Positions 56,358 through 64,000 of a DNA stretch of 64,000 nt are shown one piece after another. Origin of the DNA: Phlebopus portentosus (taxonomy: Eukaryota > Basidiomycota > Agaricomycetes > Boletales > Boletinellaceae). Numbering within the stretch: position 1 is the stretch's first letter; the number at the start of each line of letters is the position of its first letter. The position numbers were made by a program, and so were the translations under genes. The notes under the pieces were generated by a model that ran no database searches, had not been told where the DNA came from, and was given only the letters and a program-made list of their open reading frames with translations. The stretch is from the NCBI GenBank assembly GCA_037892935.1, contig JAYXKI010000005.1:992001-1056000 (forward strand), given 5' to 3'.

Positions 56358-57700
56358 ACAATTTTGCATGTAAGCGAGGCTACATACATTCGATCATAAG
56401 ATGCTTCCGAAATTTCTCTCTTCCGTTCTCATAAATTAGGGTCAGGCGCCAGGCGACGCAATTCATATACGGCTTATTCACAGGTGTCACTTGACTGAGG
56501 AGGGGTGGGTTGCGTGGGCTAGTTCCGATGTATAGGCTAGCGCTTCTCCACATGCATGCAATATACCATATACCATATACCATGCGTACACTCTCGGCCA
56601 TGTGGGGTAGACCGAAAAATCCGCCTGGCAGTGGGGAGTTGTCAGCATCAATGCATCAAATTAATTGCTCGGACACACAACTCAAGAGCAACAAGAGATG
56701 ATCATGAAGATGAGTTTCATCTTTGATTAAGTCTTTCGGCCTTCGGGGCAGTGTTATTATCCTGATGGCCCTTCCTATCTGTCAACGACATTCGGAGCTC
56801 TCGCAAGGGCTGCCCTGGGCTGGGAGTTCGCTTGTGTTCGCGCAGTAGGGTCTTCTGTATGTGCATTTTTTTCACTGGGAACTCCCCACCACCATCGGAA
56901 ATAAGCGAGGGAATTTCATATGGGGGCTGTGAGCTAACGTAAGGTTACCCCGCAGAAAATCTGATTTTAAATAAAGTGAACGCCTACTTACCGATGGGTT
57001 TAATTCTGTCTGGACCCCCGGCCGTGTCTGGGCAGTATACACAAATCTTATGGAAGGTCGGCAACACGGCATGATGGTGGCATTGAACAACCCCTAGCCG
57101 CTCGCGGGATTCTCCAATATCTAATAACGAGTTGTCTAGATCGTTGAACTGCGTTTTAGTATTGCTCGCTTGAAGAATGTTAACGGGCTGCCGTCATAAT
57201 AAGTATCAATATTGGCATTCGAGCATTGTTAGCATTAGGAAAATTTCCCCACCTTTTGCTTGCCGATATTCTCGCCCAGAGTGAGTAACTTACTGCGGAA
57301 AACTGCCCGCCGGAACCCGTCTGATGGTACAGTACTTTCCCGCGAATTCGCAAGAAAGGGAGAATGGTATCTCCAGATTGAGAAAAGGGAAGCCCGGTCT
57401 CAGGACGACAATGTGAAGTCTCCATGCCATGGAAGTGCGAGTGTCCACCGTGACCAAAAGAAAGCCCAACACGCGCTGTAGAAATGGGGGATGCGAGTAT
57501 ATAGACGTGGCAATCCATAAGAGCCGTCCTTGTATGGCTCAGGTCCCCGTACTGCAAGCCAAATTCCAGGTTTTCTGGTTGTTCCATCTCCACTACATAA
57601 GTACCTTCGGATGCGTACCAAACCTTACATATGTGTTATGAGATTCCGTCTCGAAGTTGATCGTTAGCAAAACAAGCAAGCGAGAGAAGCTCGCGTGTAG
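56358..57700. other. gene-poor stretch with fragments
   Basis: No gene can be supported. A 137-codon minus-strand frame (57180-57593) includes VGLSFGHGGHSHFHGMETSH. A second phase of the same strand reads like a membrane segment, but the two cannot be joined and neither has a family. A triple ATATACC repeat lies near 56562-56583. Confidence 0.4.
56562..56583. repeat. short tandem repeat, ATATACC x3
   Basis: Three direct copies of a 7-nt unit (ATATACC, last copy partly degenerate at its edge) lie in the gene-poor stretch after the signal peptide peptidase gene. No function is suggested. Confidence 0.6.
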
Positions 57701-59474
57701 AGCGATACCAATGCGTCGTTTCCAGACAGACATCATTTAATGTTTTCATGTTAAATTGTCAATAAAGGCAATTTCGATGGCTTTCAAAGTTTTGGAGCGG
57801 CGCCGCCAGACTATGGTCTTTTGTAGACGGAAGTGCCTTCCGGTGATCAAGAAGAGTGTAGACTATAACAATAGACTCGTCTCGTCCTTTCGCGAGATTG
57901 ATGACTCGCAGCGTCTACCTCTTGAACGCGGCGCACACTCCAATTGCACGTCTATCCTAGTGTCCGTCAGTCTCTCTAAATGCTCTTCACCCAGATGTAT
58001 ATTCCTGACTGATTGTCATTTATTGACAAATCAGTGTTCTACCGCCATTGCGGTAAGTATGCCTGCGTCGCCCTTCCGTCTGCTAAACTTGTATCTTCAC
58101 TCAAGTGAAACAAAGTTGTCCTTGGCCAGATGGCCGCCAGCTTCGCTGGTATTTGTATACCCCAGAACGGCTTCCCAGCATGCTTGACAGGATTCCAGAA
58201 GCATAGGACTGGGACCAAGTTCACTCCTTATCTCCATTCAAATCCTCACCCTCGGTGCTCACGCTCTCCGAAGACAATCGCAGAAGCCCGGATCGATATC
58301 CCCTCTCATGTTGCTTCCACCCTCTTCTACCTAATAGTCGTGAGTGTATTTCATTGGGCGTTAGCACTAGTTCGAGAAAAGACAGACAGTGGTTACGATG
58401 ATTCACTCGGAGGGTCTCGATAGTCGTAATGTCATTCGCTATCACCACTACGCACATGGCACATGGTTGTTGATGCAGGAATGAGCAGATGCGTGCATTG
58501 TGACTTCTCTGTCCTTTGGATCCAATAGCGAAGTCGCGAAGTCTTCGATATACTCTCTGAACGTGCGTATGAGTATGCCGTTGCTGACTACGCCTATTGT
58601 ACCGTATGCACAAGTAGTCGTTGGCTCCTTCGTGCACGATACGTTGCATTGGACGTGCGATGGTAGGTATGGGCCCGTATAGCCCGATGGCTTCTACGTC
58701 GTACAAGCTAGGCTTCGTCGCATACGCCCCGCCATACAATCATTCACTCGAGCGCCTTCGGTACTTTTGGAAGCAGATCATGCTAATTAACGATGGTCTT
58801 ATCTTCCCGCATCCTGCCATTGAAACGCTGCGAATGGTATTTAACAGCTGGGAGAGAGAGACAGCCGTAGCTATGGCCACGAGTGTATGTGTTTCTGATT
58901 TGCTTTTTCTTTGCTTCCTTCTTCCTCCTCGAGCTTGGTTAATCCCGTACGAACTGTATATTGATAACGGATGAATGTCCGTGGCTTGTGTTCTTTCATG
59001 TCTTTGTGCTGCACACGTTTGCGGTCGTTTGCACCCGTGCAGGGGAGAATGTTATCTCTCTAAGTACGTCGGTCGCATGTGCTGCTATCGCCGTTGCTTG
59101 AGTAGTGGTGATTCTATACCGGTGATCCCACGCAGGTAAGTTCTTTCGCTGTGATACTTTTCAAAGCTACTTACCGATATTCGAATATAGTGATGCTGAT
59201 TGAATGAGGACGATATACCTCTAGGGACTTGCCCGAGAATATATTTGGCCATATGTATGTCGTTTTATATGCTCCGGGGTCGAGGGTCCATTGCAATAGA
59301 CGAGGATCAGCCAGGTCGGGGAGGACTTCGACCTGATGCTGCCAAGACCATGGTTGTCTCAAGTGCGAAAGTCAGATCGGATGCTTCTTTTCTGGTATTT
59401 TAAGCGTAAGGTTTGGTGGTTGCATCCATGAGTTTCGTCCACCGAAAACCTTATTAGTTACCCAGTCGCGTACT
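57701..59474. other. gene-poor stretch with fragments
   Basis: Open frames of 100-170 codons occur on both strands (for example plus 57756-58187 and 58621-58974, minus 58221-58739). They overlap each other, lack recognisable domains and cannot be chained by splice signals into a protein I know. A decayed gene or a lineage-specific one cannot be excluded. I see no transposon ends. Confidence 0.4.
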
Positions 59475-59690
59475 TTGTGGATGAGCGAAGGTGAATACTT
59501 TGGCGCGTGGACGCCATGGGGCAAGGAGAACAAGGACGTGTGCCAGAGATACTATACCTCAATCCGAGTCACTCGTGCGCACGGCGATGATACCTGGCAA
59601 CAGAGCAACAGAGAAGTTATGGGTAAAGGCGCACCAGCACCGCCATCAAGCCGTCGCTATGTTCCGGTGAGCACGAGAGGAGGAACGTAA
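59475..59690 (+). CDS. possible terminal exon or short ORF, 71 aa, unknown
   Basis: A frame from an ATG at 59475 reads MWMSEGEYFGAWTPWGKENK, then QRYYTSIRVTRAHGDDTWQQ and a Pro/Ser/Arg-rich end RYVPVSTRGGT. The same phase is open for some distance upstream, so this may be the final exon of a gene whose earlier exons I could not find. No family is recognised. It could also be chance. Confidence 0.22.
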   Translation: MWMSEGEYFGAWTPWGKENKDVCQRYYTSIRVTRAHGDDTWQQSNREVMGKGAPAPPSSRRYVPVSTRGGT

Positions 59691-61475
59691 AAATATACGT
59701 TTTTGGAAATAGACGATGTGTTTTTCAGGATGTTTGATCGGGGATGGTGAAGATGAAGCCCCTTAGATCTTCCGTGCAGGGCTTACATCATGAATTCTTT
59801 GAGGCACGACGCACGGACGGCGGCCATGCATATACGGATGCGGGAAGGGAAGCGGAGAGGAATTTATGTCGGAGTCTGCCGGCGTTCCGTGTCCCACGCC
59901 GATCACGTACGCCACAGTAACGGCATCTCCCCTCCTTGGTCGATCACTTCCTCTGTTTTCCCTTTCTCCCTTTTTCTTTCCATTTCTTTTCTCTCTCTCA
60001 AAATTTTCCATCTCGGCGGCCTCAATTCCTGTCTGATCATTTTTTACCCTATCCTTGTTCCTCTCTTCCGTGATTTTTTTATAAGATACTTCGCACAATC
60101 ATCATTTGCATTGCACTGACGGTAATGTGAATACCCGAAACCGAGCTTTTCGGATTCGGTCATATTAAAGAAGTAGAATAAAATAAAATATTTTGTCATA
60201 CTGATCAGTTTCTGCCGTTACCGTTGATCGATGCGATTTGCTACGCACAAAGCGCGCGGAACAAGGGAAAGGATAGAGAGCTGAGCTTCTTCTCAGCGAA
60301 GCGAGCTTGATGTCGGCGGTATGGAGGCCGCGCCGCTGCATGTACGACAGCCGTGAGCTGTGCACTCGCGGGAGCACAGAGACCCCACGCATCCGGAATG
60401 AGTTTATGACCCCCCGACATCGGATATACAAATGGATCTTAGATGAGTTGGAATGGGACTGAGAAAAAAGCTCTCGGTGTCTGTAGAGAGAGTGTAATGG
60501 GCAAGTGGGTAAGTATCAAAGACCCTGAGTTGCTGACGAAATGGCATTTCTATACAGGGGGTTTGCAGACGGGAATGGGACTGCGGCCGATCCCATACGC
60601 ATCCTGCAAGAGAAGAGAGTTCTGTACTGATTGTTTTTGTAAACCTCGTCTGCACAACGAAGAAAAGAGAGCCGAAGAGAGAGAAAGAGAAATCGAGGAG
60701 GTTGGAATGGTGGAAATCGGAGATGGGCTTCTAGCTGAGTAGTGGAAAGGCACACCAATAGATGAAATTGAAATATATGTATGGTTGAATATACAGCCGG
60801 ACGGACGGGTGGGTGTCCGGGTGGGATACAGGGAGAATAGAGTGAGTGACATTGGAAGGACGAGCGCTGGGAAGGTGGTGGAGAATAGAGTGGCGACTGA
60901 ATTCGCGGTGTCGAGAGGAAGATGAGATGGACCTGGCTGGGAGGCTGGGAGAGACGGTCACGAGCACGAGAGAGGGGGGAGGAGAATGAGGGAGTGACAA
61001 GAAAGGAAGGAGAGTGCCGGCAGGGGTGATGTCCGTAAATAGTAATAATGGGTCTACGCACATGGCCGGGCCGACCTAAACCGGAGATGATGGTATTCTA
61101 TTCTACTACACACCTACTACTAACCTTAGCTAAGTACGCACAGTAGCTCAACAACACCAGCTTGCTCTCTCCTTCCACCCTCATTCTCTCAGCCCAGAAA
61201 CAGCCTCGGTCGGCGCTCCCAAAGCCGTTCCAGCGCTCGTTCTCGACCTCGTAGTCGTCCTCGGCATCATTGTCGCATCACGTCCACCTTGTCTGCCCTA
61301 CATAGTCAGCATACAGCTGCTTAGCGTGCGGTCGGTCAAACTTAATTTGGTATGTAAAATCACACCTCTCCCTCAAGTCTCTATCCTCACCCTAACTTGC
61401 TCGCTTTTTGCCTCCTCGCCTTTTGTTTCGCTTTTTTCTTCACACCCATCGCGATTGCAAGACTTTGTGTGTTGT
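59691..61475. promoter_or_regulatory. long upstream region of the AreA-type gene
   Basis: About 1.8 kb lies before the next supported start codon. Pyrimidine tracts at 59939-60007 (CCTTTCTCCCTTTTTCTTTC) and 61158-61195 (TTGCTCTCTCCTTCCACCCT) look like fungal core-promoter or transcription-start regions. The second, 280-320 bp before the ATG, is the better candidate. Frames near 60516-61061 on the minus strand are low-complexity and read as the complement of purine-rich leader sequence. GATA-type hexamers are not clearly clustered here. Confidence 0.4.
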
Positions 61476-63957
61476 ATGGAACCGCCAGCTGCGTCGGTGT
61501 CGGCGAATATGCTTAATGATACTGCCCGTAAACGTCCTTGGCCGCCCGCAGATGGCCCAACTGTCGATACGGTGCTTAGTGCCACCGCCTCATCCTCCCT
61601 CTCTTCGCCCGGCTCACACCCACCGTCCTCTGCCCTCTCGACGCCGAGCACTCCGTACCCGTTGCCGCCATGGAGCCAGTCAGCTGGTCCTGGTCCGGGC
61701 TCAGGAGCACCCTTCCCATACTACCCTGATGGCGGCCATGCTTCTTCACATCCCTCCTCGCAGAATACTTCAAACACTCAAGCCCCTTCTCAGTTGAATC
61801 CTCCAATAGATTGGAATTCGATTCTGTCTAGTCCATTAGATCCTGCCATGTTTGCTGCTCTCGACGCGGGTGGCGCGCTCGGCCCTCCGCTGTCCCTCGG
61901 TAATAATAAGTCAGCATTTCCGTCGCCCGCAAATCCCGGAGCATTCCTCGCTTCCTCGATACCGTCGTCTGCCGTCTCGAGCTTCAGTTCACACTCGCGT
62001 TTAGGCTCTACCTCGACTCAGGAGTCGTGGTCAACGGCAGACACGCCTCCGTATTCGCCCAACTTTCCTCCCAATTCGCAATGCGCGTCTCCTTCGCGCT
62101 CGCCTCCGTCTGCGAGTGGGCTGTCGCATATCAAGACCAAGCAGGGGAGTGTTACCCCGCATCCGTATGCGCATGTGCAGACCCGTTCGTCCGAGTATGC
62201 TTCTCAGAGGCCGAGCGACCGGCGCCGGCCGGAGCAGAAGGGCTTCCTCAATTTGCGTCAGGCGACCAACCGCCCAAGCATCGCGAACAGGAGAAATGGG
62301 CTGGATAACCTCGAGGGGCCGATGCCATTGAATATGCGGCTCGGCATGCCGCATTCGAGTTTCCCTTCTCATCTCGGTGCGAGTTCTTCATCCTCTAGTC
62401 ATTCTACTGTTGGTGGACGCGCTCATGTTAACCTTCCCCCGTCATTATGGATGTCTCCGATGAATGCCACTCCAGTTTCCAAAGCTGCACCCGCGTCCTC
62501 TTCGTCAAATCACCCCGCGCTATCCCAGCTGACGATGCCGTCAGGTCCATCAGTCACTAGTTACGACACGACTTCCTCGAGTGCTTCATCTTCTCGACCG
62601 TCGACATCGCCGTTCGTCAGCGGCTCAGCTTCTACTTCGACCATGCCAACGAGTGCAGCTACTGATACCAAGTCACCTACCTTCTATACGGATATTTTAG
62701 CGGAAGATTTATTTACAAACAAGGCGGCTCCGTTGCCTTCAGCAGCGCCGAATGGAAGAGGTTCACCCGACTTGGCCACGCTGAGTTCGGATGTCGATCC
62801 CGATCCGGACAAAATGGCACAGAAAGATCCACTTGCTACACAAGTTTGGAAGATGTATGCGCGAACTAAGGCATCATTGCCTCATGCTCAAAGAATGGAA
62901 AATTTGACATGGAGAATGATGACGCTTGCGCTGAAGAAAAGCAGAGAGGAGGAAGCAAAGGCTGCGGCTAAGGAGAAAGTGGATAATCAAGGGGGCGGCG
63001 CTCCTACCGCGACAGGTATCCAGAAGCAAACAGAAGGATTAACAAAGGTTGAAGAGATTGAGGGTTCAATGTTGACGGCACCGGAAGTCAAAACCGAGCC
63101 AGAAACAAGAGGACGGAGACCTGATAAGCAAGCTGCACGTGTTCGCGTTGTTGGTTTTGAGGGGAAGAGTCAGGACGGAGAGGAGAACGAGTTCGTTATT
63201 TATTTCTTATCAGCTACTTCCTGACGTCCAGCTAATGCCGTCTGACTGCAGCGAAGTTGAAATGGACTGGCGTGCCATTAGCAGGTCGCAATCACGCATA
63301 TCTATGGATTGGCGCCCGACTAGTCGTTCACGCTCTCGTCCACCTCCTGGTCAGCCATTCGACCAAGGTACTTTCTCAAATAGCTGGTCGGAAGGCAAAT
63401 TCTCGTTTCCTCTTGACGATGCGACGCCTCATGCGGGACTGAGCGGCAATATATCCAGATCATTCGACGCTTCGTATATTGCTCAATCCGAACATACAAG
63501 TCCCTCTTCTGTTCCCATTCCTGGTATAGCAACTCAGCTCCGCTACGGCTCTCCTCCACCTTCATCGTCTCTGCAGGCTCACGCGAGCCATCTGGCTGCT
63601 GTATTTGAAGAAACTGGGAGTTCTCTAACCTCAACTTTGTGCAAAATCCAGGAACTAGTGGACGCAGTGGTCCTGCTCGATTCCCTACCCTGGAAGCATT
63701 GCATCGCCCACTGTCTTCAATGAACAGTCCAGCAACGTTTCAGCCAAGCTCTCTTCCTTCGCTGGGTTCACATGGCCCTGGACCATCACGTCAGCGTCCG
63801 AATACGTCGCTGGATATGCAACCAGGAAATCTCCTCCGTCAATTTCGCAAGACAAGTTTCGATCATGCTGTTGCTCGGCCGGCCTTGCATCCGAACCTTG
63901 GTGGTCATGCACGCTTCAGTTCGGATGAGCTTGTGGATCCGCTTGACCCGATTTTAG
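61476..63957 (+). CDS. areA: AreA/NIT2-type GATA transcription factor, 5' part; continues beyond the window
   Basis: This is the global nitrogen-metabolism regulator family. The ATG at 61476 begins [20 protein letters not shown]. Exon 1 runs to 63190, and exon 2 starts at 63252 (GTTCGT...TGCAG) and yields [20 protein letters not shown]. The DUF1752 block shared by AreA homologues reads [20 protein letters not shown], then [10 protein letters not shown]. Later [15 protein letters not shown] matches the RKTSFDH motif that lies upstream of the GATA finger. The Cys-X2-Cys zinc finger is not in the window. A donor (GTGCGT) at 63958 ends the visible coding. Near 63643 the frame must shift to reach [20 protein letters not shown]: either a 32-nt intron or a missing A in a run of A. 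The Ser/Pro-rich N-terminus has no clear fold. Confidence 0.85.
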
Positions 63958-64000
63958 TGCGTAAAATGATTTAACTCTCAAAGAAGAGAAATTGAGTAGA

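Noticed and set aside
58221..58739. 172-codon minus-strand frame
   Set aside because: It overlaps two plus-strand frames of similar length, with atypical composition and no recognisable domain.
60516..61061. 181-codon minus-strand frame rich in Pro, Ser and Leu
   Set aside because: It is the complement of purine-rich leader sequence upstream of the AreA-type gene and is low-complexity throughout.

Overview
The window is nuclear DNA of a filamentous basidiomycete, most likely an Agaricomycete. Nearly every gene is split by short introns of about 50-65 nt with GT...AG ends. Several families are typical of mushroom-forming fungi: a DUF6533 seven-helix protein, a cupredoxin-headed single-pass membrane protein, and an AreA-type regulator with the DUF1752 motif. 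I reconstructed spliced reading frames by eye, so exon borders are inferences from frame, splice signals and family motifs. I saw no tRNA, rRNA, CRISPR array or intact transposon.

Layout. 0-4 kb: a possible short ORF, a DUF6533 membrane protein (-) and a three-exon gene for an 82-residue protein (-). 4-14.7 kb: an FG nucleoporin with a C-terminal Ran-binding domain (+), a Gyp1-type Rab GAP (-, broken by one base), a Gln/Ser-rich protein of unknown role (+) and an Mga2/Spt23-type membrane-anchored transcription factor (-). 14.7-18.6 kb: gene-poor, with scraps of a membrane-protein gene. 18.7-25.3 kb: ETF alpha (+), the PEX5 peroxisomal import receptor (-), a DJ-1/PfpI protein (+) and methylthioribose-1-phosphate isomerase (+). 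25.3-27.3 kb: empty. 27.3-39.2 kb: cohesin RAD21 (-), a mitochondrial-type PPR protein (-, broken by one base), a coiled-coil protein with an HMMR-like tail (+), a membrane-anchored phospholipase B (-) and a cupredoxin receptor-like protein (-).

39.7-51.8 kb is the most distinctive part. It holds two tandem GNAT acetyltransferases (-), a cysteine synthase (-), two 3-hydroxyisobutyrate dehydrogenase paralogues (+) and, between them, an isoaspartyl peptidase/asparaginase (-), dynamitin (-) and two carboxymuconolactone-decarboxylase-like proteins (-). Three enzyme families are therefore each present twice within 12 kb. The second dehydrogenase and second decarboxylase-like gene are divergent and share one 326-bp promoter. 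52.4-56.4 kb carries a bestrophin-like channel (-) and signal peptide peptidase (+), also divergent. 56.4-61.5 kb is gene-poor, and an AreA-type GATA regulator (+) runs off the right edge before its zinc finger.

Most genes are housekeeping. Possible functional links are redox and branched-chain/fatty-acid catabolism (ETF alpha, hydroxyisobutyrate dehydrogenases, PEX5) and sulphur metabolism (cysteine synthase, MRI1), but proximity in a fungal genome is weak evidence. Two genes, and possibly a third, need a single-base frame correction inside a short homopolymer, which points to assembly indels rather than gene death.
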